Origin: UBA7672 sp965229115
GTDB taxonomy: Bacteria; Pseudomonadota; Alphaproteobacteria; Caulobacterales; Hyphomonadaceae
Assembly: GCA_965229115.1 (NCBI GenBank)
Contig: CBDDIR010000003.1
Location: 4,092,001 to 4,156,000, forward strand
DNA: 64,000 nt
Direction of reading: 5' to 3'
Shown: one piece after another, positions 52,625 to 62,703 of the stretch
Layout: each line of letters starts with the position of its first letter
How positions within the stretch are numbered: the first letter of the stretch is position 1
Position numbers and translations under genes: made by a program
The notes under the pieces: generated by a model
Told to the model about the DNA's origin: nothing
Databases searched by the model: none
What the model saw: only the letters and a program-made list of their open reading frames with translations

Positions 52625-53076
52625 TACCCCATGATCTCGGAGGCGCGTGCGACAGCGCCCCGGATGCGGTGATAGGTGGCGCAGCGGCAGATGTTCGAGG
52701 TCATGCCGTCGGTGATCTGCTGCTCGGTGGGCTTGGGCGTCTGCTCGAGCAGGGCAGTTGCGGCCATCATCTGGCCCGACTGGCACCAGCCGCACTGGAC
52801 GACGTCCAGCTCGGACCAGGCCTTCTGCACGGCCTGACCGGCGGGCGTGTTGAGCCCTTCGATCGTCGTGATCTTCTTGCCCTCGAGCGAGGCGGCCGGC
52901 GTGATGCAGGCGCGCGTCGGCTGGCCGTCGACAAGCACGGTGCACGCGCCGCAGGCAGCAACGCCGCAGCCGAACTTGGTGCCAGTCATTTTCAGGTCTT
53001 CACGCAGATACCAGAGCAGCGGGCGGTCTTCTTCCCCCGTGTACTCCTGATCCTTGCCGTTGATGGTCAGCTTCAT
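52624..53076 (-). CDS. Molybdenum hydroxylase small subunit, two [2Fe-2S] clusters
   Basis: The 150-residue protein has a ferredoxin-type first cluster (CGVAACGACTVLVDG, with a further Cys at RACITP) and a second all-helical cluster (CGWCQSGQ, then NICRCATY). It passes electrons from the Mo site to an acceptor, as in isoquinoline oxidoreductase-type enzymes. The ATG at 53076 has GGAGG 6 nt upstream. No FAD subunit gene is present, so the acceptor is probably a cytochrome or other carrier. Confidence 0.95.
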   Translation of the reverse strand: MKLTINGKDQEYTGEEDRPLLWYLREDLKMTGTKFGCGVAACGACTVLVDGQPTRACITPAASLEGKKITTIEGLNTPAGQAVQKAWSELDVVQCGWCQSGQMMAATALLEQTPKPTEQQITDGMTSNICRCATYHRIRGAVARASEIMG

Positions 53077-53150
53077 TGGCACCCTCCGCCGCGAGCTTTG
53101 ATGGTTTGCGCCATTGTTTCAGTGCGCGCGTGCGCCAACAATACTTGAAT

Positions 53151-53166
53151 GTGAGCGTACGCTCAC
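53151..53166. promoter_or_regulatory. 16-bp perfect palindrome upstream of the molybdenum hydroxylase operon
   Basis: GTGAGCGTACGCTCAC is fully self-complementary and sits 75 bp before the small-subunit start codon in the 203-bp gap 53077-53279. TetR/AcrR-type regulators often use such sites, so it is a likely operator for the two-gene operon. No regulator gene is adjacent. Confidence 0.6.
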
Positions 53167-53279
53167 CCACTGCGCATGCGAAAAACGCAATGGTAGTATG
53201 GTGTGACGCGAAAGCGATATTTGCGGCTGACTACAACGCCTGCGCAATTATCTTCGCGAACGACTCGCAGTTAGGCCGC

Positions 53280-54089
53280 TTAGTGCTTGGTCGGGCTCTC
53301 CGCCGCGTTCTTCGCCCGGCGTTTGCGCGACATCAGATTGAGCACTTCAACGAAGGCTGAGAAGGCCATCGCAGCGTAGATGTAGCCCTTGGGCACGTGA
53401 ACGCCGAAGCCATCCGCGATCAGCACCATGCCGATCATCAGAAGGAAGCCCAACGCCAGCATGACGACGGTGGGATTCGCATTGATGAAGCGCGACAGCG
53501 GGCCTGCAGCCAGCAACATCACCGTCACGGCAGCAATCACGGCGATGAACATGATGGCGATGTGGTCCGTCATGCCGACAGCGGTCAGGATCGAGTCGAT
53601 CGAGAAGACGAGGTCGAGCATGAGAATCTGCACGATGGCCGTGCCGAAGTTCATGACGGCCTTGCCGGCAACCGGCGCGCCTTCCTTATGGTCGACATGC
53701 GGATCCATCGTGTGGTGGATTTCGGTGGTGGCCTTCCAGACCAGGAACAGGCCGCCGGCGATCAGGATGATGTCGCGCCACGAATAGTCGGTCTCAAAGC
53801 TCGGGTGGCCGGTTACGGGATCGATGGCGCCATGGATGCCGAGGCTGATGACAGTCTGGTCGAGGCTAACCAGCCAGGCGATCGAGCCGAGCAGGGCAAG
53901 GCGCATGATCAGCGCCAGCGAGATGCCGATATTGCGGGCCCGGGCGCGTTGTTCTTCAGGAAGCTTGTTCGTCAGGATCGAGATGAAGATCAGGTTGTCG
54001 ATGCCGAGCACGATCTCCATCACCACCAGGGAGATGAGCGCAGCCCACGCGGCCGGATCATTGAGAAGCGGCGTGAGATCGAAATCCAT
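53280..54089 (-). CDS. TerC family membrane protein
   Basis: The 269-residue protein has about seven membrane segments with the family motif VVMEIVLGIDNLIFISIL in the first and MLDLVFSIDSILTAVGMT in the middle; both carry the acidic residues used in metal handling. TerC/YceF-like proteins export Mn2+ or help load metals onto secreted proteins. It is on the same strand as the hydroxylase genes but 203 bp away. Confidence 0.93.
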   Translation of the reverse strand: MDFDLTPLLNDPAAWAALISLVVMEIVLGIDNLIFISILTNKLPEEQRARARNIGISLALIMRLALLGSIAWLVSLDQTVISLGIHGAIDPVTGHPSFETDYSWRDIILIAGGLFLVWKATTEIHHTMDPHVDHKEGAPVAGKAVMNFGTAIVQILMLDLVFSIDSILTAVGMTDHIAIMFIAVIAAVTVMLLAAGPLSRFINANPTVVMLALGFLLMIGMVLIADGFGVHVPKGYIYAAMAFSAFVEVLNLMSRKRRAKNAAESPTKH

Positions 54090-54175
54090 TTTGGAACAGG
54101 GCTCCCTCGGCCCGAGAACCGGGCTGGCCCACTATCTAGGCTGATTGCCGACGCCGGGTAAGCGTGGAACCATCG

Positions 54176-54700
54176 TTACGCGAGGCGAAGTCGCATGATA
54201 AATTCGTCATCTAAGGTGTCGCCGACCTTGAACTTGTAGCCGCCGACCTTCTCGAAGCCCCGGCTTTCATAAAGTGCGATCGCCCGCTCGTTCGATTCCC
54301 AGACGCCGAGATAGAGGTTCTTCGCGCCCCGCTGCCGGGCGCGTTCGATCGCCCAAGCCAGCAGGATCCGGCCGACGCCGACGCCCTGGCCATGCTGGTA
54401 GACGTAAACGCGGTGGAGTTCGAGAGCCGGTTCAGGGCCGGTGTCGATCGGCAGCTTGCACGGACCGATCTTGCAGTAGGCCACCATCTTCCGGCCGGAA
54501 TACGCAATCCGCGTTTCGACTTCGGGGTCTTTGAGGTCGCTTTCCATCTTGTCGATGGAATAGGTCTCATCGAGAAACTGGCGCAGATCGCCGGGCGGAT
54601 AGAGATCGCCGAACGTTTCCGCGAACGTCTCGCGTCCGATTTCCGCGAGCCCGGCGGCGTCCTTCGATTGGGCGTCGCGGAAGGTCAGGTCGCGGTCCAA
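54176..54700 (-). CDS. GNAT family N-acetyltransferase
   Basis: The 174-residue protein has the GNAT core: ELHRVYVYQHGQGVGVGRILLAWAIE, where the Q/R-x-x-G-x-G/A-type acetyl-CoA loop is QGVGVG, and LGVWESNERAIALYESRGF near the end. The substrate is unknown. The start is a TTG at 54700 with GGAG 6 nt upstream. It follows the glutamate dehydrogenase gene by 47 bp on the same strand; a hairpin (54721-54739) in that gap has no T run. Confidence 0.9.
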   Translation of the reverse strand: MDRDLTFRDAQSKDAAGLAEIGRETFAETFGDLYPPGDLRQFLDETYSIDKMESDLKDPEVETRIAYSGRKMVAYCKIGPCKLPIDTGPEPALELHRVYVYQHGQGVGVGRILLAWAIERARQRGAKNLYLGVWESNERAIALYESRGFEKVGGYKFKVGDTLDDEFIMRLRLA

Positions 54701-54747
54701 GGGTCACTCCAGAAACGTTTGGCCAGAAAATCACTGGCCCGAATATG

Positions 54748-57700
54748 TCAGGCGCCGGCTTCAGTTCGGTACGCATAGATGAATTCACGAACCGCGTCGC
54801 CAAGCAGCACCAATTTGGCGAGCGACCACCCGCCCTGACTGTCGAATGCCCGCATAGGTTGCATGAACCGGTCGGCCAGCGCTTGTCTAGGTGCAATCCA
54901 GTCGCTCACGATCTTGCGTGCAGCTTCCCGGTCGATTTTCGCCGGATCGGCGCCGGCTTTCTCTGCAACACGGATGGCGGCAATCGTCAGCTCGCTCTGG
55001 CGGCGAGGCAGGTCATCGGAAATCCGCTGCAGGGCCAGACGATCCCAGTGTTCGCGCGGATCGAGATCGCGAACCGCGGCGCGCATCCGGTCGAAGCCGA
55101 GCTGTTCGCCAAGCTGGTGCTGGACGAACAGGGCAGAGGCCAGCGGCCATTTGGTCTGGTCGGCGATCTCGACGGTCTCGCGGGCGGAGGCCAGGGCGCG
55201 GATCAGGGCGACGTCCTGCGCGAGATCGGCCGGCGCTCCGGCCGCCCGGTATTTCTCAGCGCGCGCATTCACGCGCCCCATGACGAGCGGGGAGAGGGCG
55301 GACGGCAGGATCGCCTTCAGCTGGGTGACGGCAGTGCGGTAACGCTCAACCATTTTGGCGATCGATCCGGATCGCAGCAGCTCCGGCTCGGCCGTGAAGG
55401 TGCTGGCGAGCATGCGCAGGTTGGCCGATGTTTCGACCGACATCATGTTCTGGGCGTCGGCCGATGCCTTGCCATCCAGTGCATTGGTGCGATCGACAAG
55501 ATCGTCGATGTGGAATGCCGAGAAGGCGGCTTCAAACGCCTGAGCGATGTGGCCAGCATCGACGCCTTCCGCGTCGCGTTTCTGGATCGGGAAGCTGGGG
55601 CCTGTCATGTTGACGATGCGGTTGGCCAGACGCGTGGCGATGATTTCGCGGCGCAACCGGTGACGCTTGCGCGCTTCGCCGAACTTTTCGAGCTCCTTCG
55701 GGAAATAGCCGATCAGCAGCTTTTCGAACGCCGGGTCATCCGGCGCCTTCGAGGCGATGAGCGATGAGAAGAAGTCGAGCTTGGCGTACGCCATGACGAC
55801 GGCGAGTTCCGGGCGGGTAAGGCCCAGATGATCCTCACGCAGTTTGCGGAACGCTTCGGTGGAGGGCAGCCCCTCGACAACGCGGTCGAGTTTGCCCTGA
55901 CGTTCGAGCGTTTCGATCATGCCTTCGTGGCTGTCGAGGTCGGCAGCAGCTGTTGCCTGCATGACGGAGAGGGCGCCGGTCTGGTCGTAGTTGTTTTCCA
56001 GAACCAGCAGGCCAACCTCGTCGGTCATCGAGGCGAGCAGGGCGTTGCGGTCGCCTTCCTTCAGTGCGCCTTCATTGATCGCCTCGGCTGTGAGGATCTT
56101 GATGTTCACCTCGTGGTCGGACGAGTCGACGCCGGCCGAGTTGTCGATGGCATCGGTGTTAATCCGGCCGCCGCTGCGCGCGAATTCGATGCGGCCGGCT
56201 TGTGTCACGCCAAGGTTGGCACCCTCAGCGATGACTTTCGCGCGGACATCTTTCGCGTCGACGCGCAGGATGTCGTTGGTCTTGTCGCCAACATCCGCAT
56301 GGCTTTGGGTCGATGCCTTGATGTAGGCGCCGATGCCGCCGAACCAGAGCAGGTCGATCTGCGCGGTCAGCAGCGCTTTGATCAGTGCATCAGGCGTGAC
56401 GGCGTCTTCAGTCAGGCCGGACAGCGCTTTTATCTCCGGTGTCAGCGTGATCGACTTGGCGGTGCGCTCAAAGATTCCGCCACCCTTGGAGATCAGTTTC
56501 TTGTCGTAGTCGGCCCACGAGGAACGCGGCAGGTCGAACATGCGCGCGCGTTCATTGAACGTCGCTTCAAGGTCTGTCGGATCTGGATCGAGGAAGATGT
56601 GGCGGTGATCGAACGCCGCCTTCAACTGAATGAATTTCGACAACAGCATGCCGTTTCCGAACACGTCGCCCGACATGTCGCCGATGCCGATGACGGAGAA
56701 GGGCTGGCTTTGCGTGTCACGGCCCATCTCGCGGAAGTGTCGCTTCACGGCCTCCCATGCGCCACGCGCCGTGATGCCCATCTTCTTGTGGTCGTAGCCG
56801 ACCGATCCGCCTGACGCGAATGCATCGCCGAGCCAGAACTTATAGTCAGCCGCCAGTCCGTTTGCGATGTCGGAGAACGTAGCCGTGCCCTTGTCGGCCG
56901 CGACGACGAGATAAGGGTCTTCGCCGTCCCAGTTCACGACGCCGGCCGGATGCACGGTCTTGCCACCGACGATGTTGTCGGTGATCTGCAGCAGCGCGCC
57001 GACGAACGTTTTATAGGCGGCAACGCCCGCCGCCTGGATTTCTTCGCGCGTGCCTTTGGCGGGCAGCGTCTTCGGATAGAACCCGCCCTTCGACCCGACC
57101 GGCACGATGACGGCGTTCTTCACCTGTTGCGCTTTGACCAGGCCAAGCACTTCCGTGCGGAAATCGTCGCGGCGATCCGACCAGCGCAGGCCGCCGCGGG
57201 CGACCGGGCCGAAACGCAGGTGGACGCCTTCGACATCGGGCGACCAGACGAAGATCTCGCGATAGGGGCGGGGGGCGGGAAGCGGATCCGCCTCGCGGCT
57301 CGCGATCTTCACCGCGATATGGCGGAACGGTTTGCCAGCTGAGTCCCTGAGATAGAAGTTGGTCCGCTGCGTTGCGTTGATCAGCGCAAGCAGGCGGCGC
57401 AGCGCCCGGTCGGCATCGAGGGTGGCGACGCTTTCAAGCTGCTTCTGGATCGAGGCGATGACCGGGGCGGCTTCCTTGCGGCGCTGTTCAATGTCGCCCT
57501 TGGCGGACGGATCAAACTTGATCGCGAACAGCGAAAGCAGGTTGTTGGCGATCTCCGGGTGATCCGTGAGCGCGCGCACCTGCACTGGCTCGGAGGGATC
57601 AAGGCCGGACTGGCTGCGATAGCGCGACAGCGTGCGAAGCAGGGCGGCGGAACGCCAATCCGCGCCGAGGGCGACGACTAGGCTGTTGAACCTGTCATTC

Positions 57701-59622
57701 TCCGTTTCGCGAGCCCAGATGGCTTCGAAAGCCTGTTCGAAGCGGGCATCTAGTCTGTTCTGGCCGGCAGGACGATCAATCGTGAGGTCGTGGACATAGA
57801 CCAGCCCGGCTTCGTGATCGTCATCGGCGGCAAGGCGGATCGGATAGCCGACCTCGGCGCGTACGCGCAGGCCCATGCGCTCCAGGACTGGCACGATCTC
57901 GGCGAGGTCGAGCGGTTCGTCGCGGTGATAGATTTTGACGTGACTGATGCCGGCTTCGAATTCTGGTCCCCACACGCGCACACGCAGGGCTTTGCCGGCC
58001 TGCAAACCCGCGATGGCGAGAATGTCGGACAAGCCTTCTTCAGGCTGGAACGTTTCCTTGTAGGCGGCGGTAAAGCGCGCACGTGTTGAAATCGTCGTAT
58101 CAGTATTGGTGGATCGCGCTACGCGTTCGAGAGCATCTTCCCAGGTCTCGAACAGTTGGCGCATCTGCAGGTCAAGGCTGTCTTCGTCAGGCTCGGGGTG
58201 CCCGCGATCAACGCCGATGATCAGGTGGACGCGGGCGAGGGGGCCATCGCCGAAGGACGGATAGAATGCCGTGGGGCGGCCGCCATAGGCTTCAGCCAGT
58301 AGCTTGTGTGCGCGCGTGCGCAGATCGGAGTTGTAGCTGTCCCGCGGCACGTAGATCAGCGCCGAAACATAACGGTCGTAACGGTCGCGCCGGATGAAGA
58401 TCGTGGTGCGCGGGCGCAGGAGGAGGCGGACGACGCCGGCCGAAATGCGCTCGAGATCGGCTTCGGAAATCTGGAACAGTTCATCGCGCGGGTAGGTTTT
58501 CAGAACCGTATCGAGCTGCTTCAGGGAGAAGCGCGAGCCCTGCGGGGCTGCAGCTTTCACGTTCTCGATCTTGCGACGGATGAGCGGTACTTCGTCCGCA
58601 GCGCGGGTGTAGGCCTCTGACGTGAACATGCCGACGAAGCGGGTCTCGCCGATAACGTCGCCACGCTCGTCATACCGCTTCACGCCGACATAGTCGGCGT
58701 AGTTGCGGCGGTGGACGCGCGAGATGAAGCTCGCCTTCGCGACGATGATCGGCGAGGGCTCATTGATGAAGCCCTGGATCGTCGACATCATCATGGTGGG
58801 TTCGGCGCCGCGCGACAGCACGTTGCGAGATGGATCACGCAGGATGCCGAGACCGGACGCTTCATCGACAATCGGTTCTTCGTTGGCGAGGCGGCCGTCG
58901 GCATCGATGGCGAATGTGTAATCGCGCGCGCCAAGATACGTGAAGTTCTCGTCAGCCAGCCACGAGAGGAAGGCGCGGGCTTCGGTGACTTCGCCAGACG
59001 TGCGGCCTTGCGTGGCTTTCAGGCTGCCAAGGCGCGAGGATGCCTCTTCCATCTTTGCGCGCATGGCGAGGAAGTCGGCGTTGACGACAGCCACGTCCAT
59101 GAACGCGTCTTCGAGCTTCTTCTGCAGATCGGCCCGGGTTGCGTCATCCAGCGGCGGCAGATGGATCTGGATTGTCGACCGTTTCCCCTTGGGTCCCTGG
59201 ATGATCGGGTGCAGCACGGCGAGAATTTCGACTTTCGCCTCCTGGCAAGCGCCGATGGCGCTATCGACAAGGAAAGCGACGTCCGACCCGGCGATCTCGG
59301 CAACATCGAGCTTCAGCGGACGCCCGCTAGCGCCTGTTGCCCGCCGCGTCCGGATGGAGCGGCTAGTCAGCATCTCCGTTTCGCGGTTGTATTCCCACAG
59401 GTCGAGCGCCAGCGTCGCTGCGTCTTCGACTGTCAGCGACAGGAAGTCCTCGACGAACGCATCCGCGCGGTACTGGTCCAGAAAGTTCTCGAGCTGAGCT
59501 GCGTCAGCTTTGATACCGCGCTTGGCCTTCAGTCGGTCAGCCGCTGAAAAGAGGCTCTCACGCGAAAAAGCCAGATCATTGGACTGGGTCAAACCGCCTC
59601 CAGAAGCGCTCGAATGGCTCAT
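54748..59622 (-). CDS. NAD-specific glutamate dehydrogenase, large (180-kDa) type
   Basis: The 1624-residue protein is the large GDH class typical of alphaproteobacteria. The N-terminal half has ACT-like and helical regions. The catalytic core lies near residues 770-1200 with RFGPVARGGLRWSDRRDD, the glutamate-binding Lys in PVGSKGGF, and IGIGDMSGDVFGNGML in the dinucleotide domain. It deaminates glutamate to 2-oxoglutarate with NAD. In Caulobacter the ortholog (GdhZ) also couples metabolism to FtsZ-ring disassembly; whether this holds here is unknown. The start at 59622 gives the family length. Confidence 0.97.
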   Translation of the reverse strand: MSHSSASGGGLTQSNDLAFSRESLFSAADRLKAKRGIKADAAQLENFLDQYRADAFVEDFLSLTVEDAATLALDLWEYNRETEMLTSRSIRTRRATGASGRPLKLDVAEIAGSDVAFLVDSAIGACQEAKVEILAVLHPIIQGPKGKRSTIQIHLPPLDDATRADLQKKLEDAFMDVAVVNADFLAMRAKMEEASSRLGSLKATQGRTSGEVTEARAFLSWLADENFTYLGARDYTFAIDADGRLANEEPIVDEASGLGILRDPSRNVLSRGAEPTMMMSTIQGFINEPSPIIVAKASFISRVHRRNYADYVGVKRYDERGDVIGETRFVGMFTSEAYTRAADEVPLIRRKIENVKAAAPQGSRFSLKQLDTVLKTYPRDELFQISEADLERISAGVVRLLLRPRTTIFIRRDRYDRYVSALIYVPRDSYNSDLRTRAHKLLAEAYGGRPTAFYPSFGDGPLARVHLIIGVDRGHPEPDEDSLDLQMRQLFETWEDALERVARSTNTDTTISTRARFTAAYKETFQPEEGLSDILAIAGLQAGKALRVRVWGPEFEAGISHVKIYHRDEPLDLAEIVPVLERMGLRVRAEVGYPIRLAADDDHEAGLVYVHDLTIDRPAGQNRLDARFEQAFEAIWARETENDRFNSLVVALGADWRSAALLRTLSRYRSQSGLDPSEPVQVRALTDHPEIANNLLSLFAIKFDPSAKGDIEQRRKEAAPVIASIQKQLESVATLDADRALRRLLALINATQRTNFYLRDSAGKPFRHIAVKIASREADPLPAPRPYREIFVWSPDVEGVHLRFGPVARGGLRWSDRRDDFRTEVLGLVKAQQVKNAVIVPVGSKGGFYPKTLPAKGTREEIQAAGVAAYKTFVGALLQITDNIVGGKTVHPAGVVNWDGEDPYLVVAADKGTATFSDIANGLAADYKFWLGDAFASGGSVGYDHKKMGITARGAWEAVKRHFREMGRDTQSQPFSVIGIGDMSGDVFGNGMLLSKFIQLKAAFDHRHIFLDPDPTDLEATFNERARMFDLPRSSWADYDKKLISKGGGIFERTAKSITLTPEIKALSGLTEDAVTPDALIKALLTAQIDLLWFGGIGAYIKASTQSHADVGDKTNDILRVDAKDVRAKVIAEGANLGVTQAGRIEFARSGGRINTDAIDNSAGVDSSDHEVNIKILTAEAINEGALKEGDRNALLASMTDEVGLLVLENNYDQTGALSVMQATAAADLDSHEGMIETLERQGKLDRVVEGLPSTEAFRKLREDHLGLTRPELAVVMAYAKLDFFSSLIASKAPDDPAFEKLLIGYFPKELEKFGEARKRHRLRREIIATRLANRIVNMTGPSFPIQKRDAEGVDAGHIAQAFEAAFSAFHIDDLVDRTNALDGKASADAQNMMSVETSANLRMLASTFTAEPELLRSGSIAKMVERYRTAVTQLKAILPSALSPLVMGRVNARAEKYRAAGAPADLAQDVALIRALASARETVEIADQTKWPLASALFVQHQLGEQLGFDRMRAAVRDLDPREHWDRLALQRISDDLPRRQSELTIAAIRVAEKAGADPAKIDREAARKIVSDWIAPRQALADRFMQPMRAFDSQGGWSLAKLVLLGDAVREFIYAYRTEAGA

Positions 59623-59750
59623 CTTAAATGCAACAGCGGATGTAAGGAGAATCTCCGCAGAGGCGAGAGCTAGACCCGCATAGGCCAGCCTAGCAAGTCA
59701 TCGATAGGGGCATAGTTATGCTGCAATGCGATGACGCACAGCAGATCGCT

Positions 59751-61010
59751 TCATATGTCCGATGTCTGTGCGGTTTCGACTGGCTCTTCGTGCTCCACGG
59801 CATAGTCGCCGGGATTTCCGTCAGCGGACATGAGCACAGCGATCCATCGCGCGCCGGGGATCTGTGCCAGCACAATCATTACCAGCACGGTGAGCGGCGC
59901 CGACAGGAACATGCCGGGCAATCCCCATAACGCTCCCCAAACGGCAAGGGAGAGCAGCACCACCAATGCCGACAGGTTGAGACTGTTCGACGTCATGCGC
60001 GGACCAAGGAAGTTGCCGATCAGGAACTGCCAGATCGATACCCCGAAGAAGACAGCCACAGCGCTCCAGAGTTCGTCCTGCGGCATCCAGGGCGGCCAGT
60101 CGTCCTGAACGAATGCGAAAAGCGCGGGCAGGATGCCGGCAACGATCGAGCCGATCGTCGGAATGTAGTTCAGCACAAAGATCACGAACGCCCAGAACAG
60201 GGCGTTATGCAGGCCAAGCGCCAGCAGCGTCACATAAGTGAGAGACGTGTTGATGATTGAAAGCGACGTCTGCACCCACAGATACTGTTCCATCGTGCGG
60301 CGCACATCGTTGCCGATCAGCCGGGCGCGCTCGCGGTCCTGGGGGTGAGAGAAGATAAAGTCGAATTTTCGCGTAAACGTATTCGCCGTTACGAACAGGA
60401 AGCCGACATAGATCATGATGATGACCATGTCGCCGACCAGCCCCGACACGGCGTTTGCCGCAGCCTGCGCCAGACCAATGGTCGTATCGGAGTAAAACAG
60501 ATCGCTAAGCGTCGGCGGCTTGCTGGCCGCGACCGTATTGCGCGCCGCTTCGGCATCTATTGCGGGAGAACGTGCTGGCGTCTGATCCACCGCAGGCGCG
60601 GTTGGGTTCGCCTCGACCGGTGTCTGGATCGGGACGTCCGCCGCTTTTTCGCCAGTCAGGCCGAGCGTGTTGTAGGTGCGTTCGATCAGCGAATTGATCC
60701 GGCTCTCATATTCGCCGGCCCTCTCCGTGAACTCGCCAATCGCGCCGCGCAGGATACTGGCGAACGCAATAATGCTGACGGCGACCACAGCGATCGAGAA
60801 AGCGTGGGCCAGCCAGTCGGGAAGCTTGGGGAAGGGGCGGCGAATGGCGCGGGCGAGCCCCTCCATCACCAGCCACACGAAAATCGCCATGGCGAACGGG
60901 GCGAGGATCCGGGCGCCCTGGGACAGCACCATCCCGATGGCGACGGTTGCGATGATCCACACACCGGCGGTCATCCACGTCCGGTTCGTCATTCCGCGGG
61001 TTTGCTGCAT
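59751..61010 (-). CDS. AI-2E family transporter (PerM-like permease)
   Basis: The 419-residue protein has N-terminal membrane segments (LAPFAMAIFVWLVMEGLARA), a cytoplasmic or periplasmic helical part (about 85-165), and a C-terminal group of helices with FVLNYIPTIGSIVAGILPALFAF, a clear AI-2E/PerM mark. It is a membrane exporter or Na+/H+ antiporter-like protein; the name reflects an early link to AI-2 that is not general. It is monocistronic. Confidence 0.92.
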   Translation of the reverse strand: MQQTRGMTNRTWMTAGVWIIATVAIGMVLSQGARILAPFAMAIFVWLVMEGLARAIRRPFPKLPDWLAHAFSIAVVAVSIIAFASILRGAIGEFTERAGEYESRINSLIERTYNTLGLTGEKAADVPIQTPVEANPTAPAVDQTPARSPAIDAEAARNTVAASKPPTLSDLFYSDTTIGLAQAAANAVSGLVGDMVIIMIYVGFLFVTANTFTRKFDFIFSHPQDRERARLIGNDVRRTMEQYLWVQTSLSIINTSLTYVTLLALGLHNALFWAFVIFVLNYIPTIGSIVAGILPALFAFVQDDWPPWMPQDELWSAVAVFFGVSIWQFLIGNFLGPRMTSNSLNLSALVVLLSLAVWGALWGLPGMFLSAPLTVLVMIVLAQIPGARWIAVLMSADGNPGDYAVEHEEPVETAQTSDI

Positions 61011-61125
61011 GGTAAGTGTGTAGAATGCCCCGCTACGCCTGAAAAGTGCGGCCCCGGACTAATCAGCGATTGTCTTGCAGCCAGCATCGCCTCTGCTAGC
61101 TATGGGGCTCTTCCCGGAGATCGAC

Positions 61126-62697
61126 ATGACCGACAACATCTATCTCGGCGGCGGCGGACCCGACCACAAGACGCCTCAGGGCCTCCTGCTGGCGCGCGCA
61201 AACCGTCATGGATTGGTCGCGGGAGCCACGGGTACGGGTAAAACCGTCACGCTTCAGGTTATGGCCGAGCAGTTCTCGGCAGCAGGCGTCCCGGTCTTCT
61301 GCGCCGATGTGAAAGGCGACCTGTCTGGCATCTGCATGGCGGCAACGCCGACAGGGAAAGGTCTGGAAAAAATCAACGAGCGCGTCGCCCAGCTCGGCAT
61401 GGAGCCGATCGAGTATAAAGCAGCCCCGTGCATCTTCTGGGACATCTATGGCAAGCGCGGCCATCCGATCCGGGCAACTGTCTCGGAAATGGGGCCGCAG
61501 CTTCTCTCGCGCCTGCTGCAGCTGAACGACACGCAGGAAGGCGTCGTCACGATCGCCTTCCAGTATGCAGATGACAACGACCTGCTGCTGCTCGACTTCA
61601 AGGATCTGCGCAGCCTGCTGGCCCACATCTCGACCATCGCGTCCGATATCCAGCGCACCTACGGCAACGTCGCGCCGGCCTCGATCGGTGCTGTCCAGCG
61701 TCAGCTTTTGCTGCTGGAGCGGGAAGGGGCGGAGCAGTTCTTTGGCGAACCCGCGCTGGAACTGACCGACTTCATGCGCGTGGCAACGGATGGCCGTGGC
61801 TACATCAACGTGCTTGACGCAACCACGCTGATCAACTCGCCGCGTCTGTATTCCACCTTCCTCCTCTGGCTTCTGGCGGAGCTGTTCGAGCGGCTTCCCG
61901 AGGTGGGTGACCCGGACAAGCCGAAGCTCGTCTTCTTCTTCGACGAAGCACACCTTCTCTTCAACGACGCGCCGAAAGCGCTGGTCGACAAGATCGAACA
62001 GGTGGTTCGCCTGATCCGATCCAAGGGCGTGGGCGTTTACTTTGTTACGCAGAACCCGCGCGACCTGCCGGAGAACGTGCTGGCCCAGCTTGGTTGCCGC
62101 ATCCAGCATGCGTTGCGCGCTTACACGCCAACGGAGCGCAAGGGCGTGAAGGCGGCCGCCCAGAGCTTCCGGCCAAACCCCAACGTGGATACCGAAGCGG
62201 CGATCACCGAACTTGGCACGGGCGAGGCGCTTGTCTCGACACTCGACGCCAAGGGTGCGCCGACCATGGTGGAACGCACGTTGATCCGCCCGCCCGCCTC
62301 CCGCCTAGGCCCCTCGACCGACGAGGAGAGGGCGGTGGTGCAGGCGCAGAGCCCCGTCGCCATGAAGTACGACACCGTTATCGACCGGGAGTCGGCGTAC
62401 GAAATCCTGACTGGGCGAGAAGAAAAAGCGGCCAAGGAAAAGGCTGACATGGCCGCTCTTCAGAAGGCGGAAGCCGAGGCGGCGAAGGCCCGCAAGGAGG
62501 CAGCAAAAGCTGCTCCCAAGCCTGCACCAGCCCCGAAAGCGCCGACGCGCACGACAGCGGCGCCGAGAACGACCGCCGCACGCAAATCAACGCGGCAGAC
62601 GCCGGCCGAAGCCGCCACCAGCACCTTCATGCGTACGGCTACGCGCGAACTCACCAAGTTCGTGTTCCGCGGCATGTTCGGGAACAGGAAGCGCTAG
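61126..62697 (+). CDS. HerA-like ATPase (DUF853 family)
   Basis: The 523-residue protein has an early Walker A (GATGTGKT, about residues 32-39) and Walker B (LVFFFDEAHLLF) followed by VFFVTQNP-like GVYFVTQNPRDLPENVLAQLG, as in the DUF853/HerA-FtsK superfamily. Its C-terminus is rich in Ala, Lys and Pro. The family is of unknown role, perhaps in DNA translocation or repair. The ATG at 61126 has GGAGA 6 nt upstream; an earlier ATG at 61102 is less likely. The SRAP gene starts 6 bp after its stop. Confidence 0.9.
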   Translation: MTDNIYLGGGGPDHKTPQGLLLARANRHGLVAGATGTGKTVTLQVMAEQFSAAGVPVFCADVKGDLSGICMAATPTGKGLEKINERVAQLGMEPIEYKAAPCIFWDIYGKRGHPIRATVSEMGPQLLSRLLQLNDTQEGVVTIAFQYADDNDLLLLDFKDLRSLLAHISTIASDIQRTYGNVAPASIGAVQRQLLLLEREGAEQFFGEPALELTDFMRVATDGRGYINVLDATTLINSPRLYSTFLLWLLAELFERLPEVGDPDKPKLVFFFDEAHLLFNDAPKALVDKIEQVVRLIRSKGVGVYFVTQNPRDLPENVLAQLGCRIQHALRAYTPTERKGVKAAAQSFRPNPNVDTEAAITELGTGEALVSTLDAKGAPTMVERTLIRPPASRLGPSTDEERAVVQAQSPVAMKYDTVIDRESAYEILTGREEKAAKEKADMAALQKAEAEAAKARKEAAKAAPKPAPAPKAPTRTTAAPRTTAARKSTRQTPAEAATSTFMRTATRELTKFVFRGMFGNRKR

Positions 62698-62703
62698 CGC
62701 CTC

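Noticed and set aside
54721..54739. Hairpin GGCCAG/CTGGCC after the glutamate dehydrogenase gene as terminator
   Set aside because: Only 6 bp of stem and no T run on the needed strand; the GNAT gene downstream may be co-transcribed.
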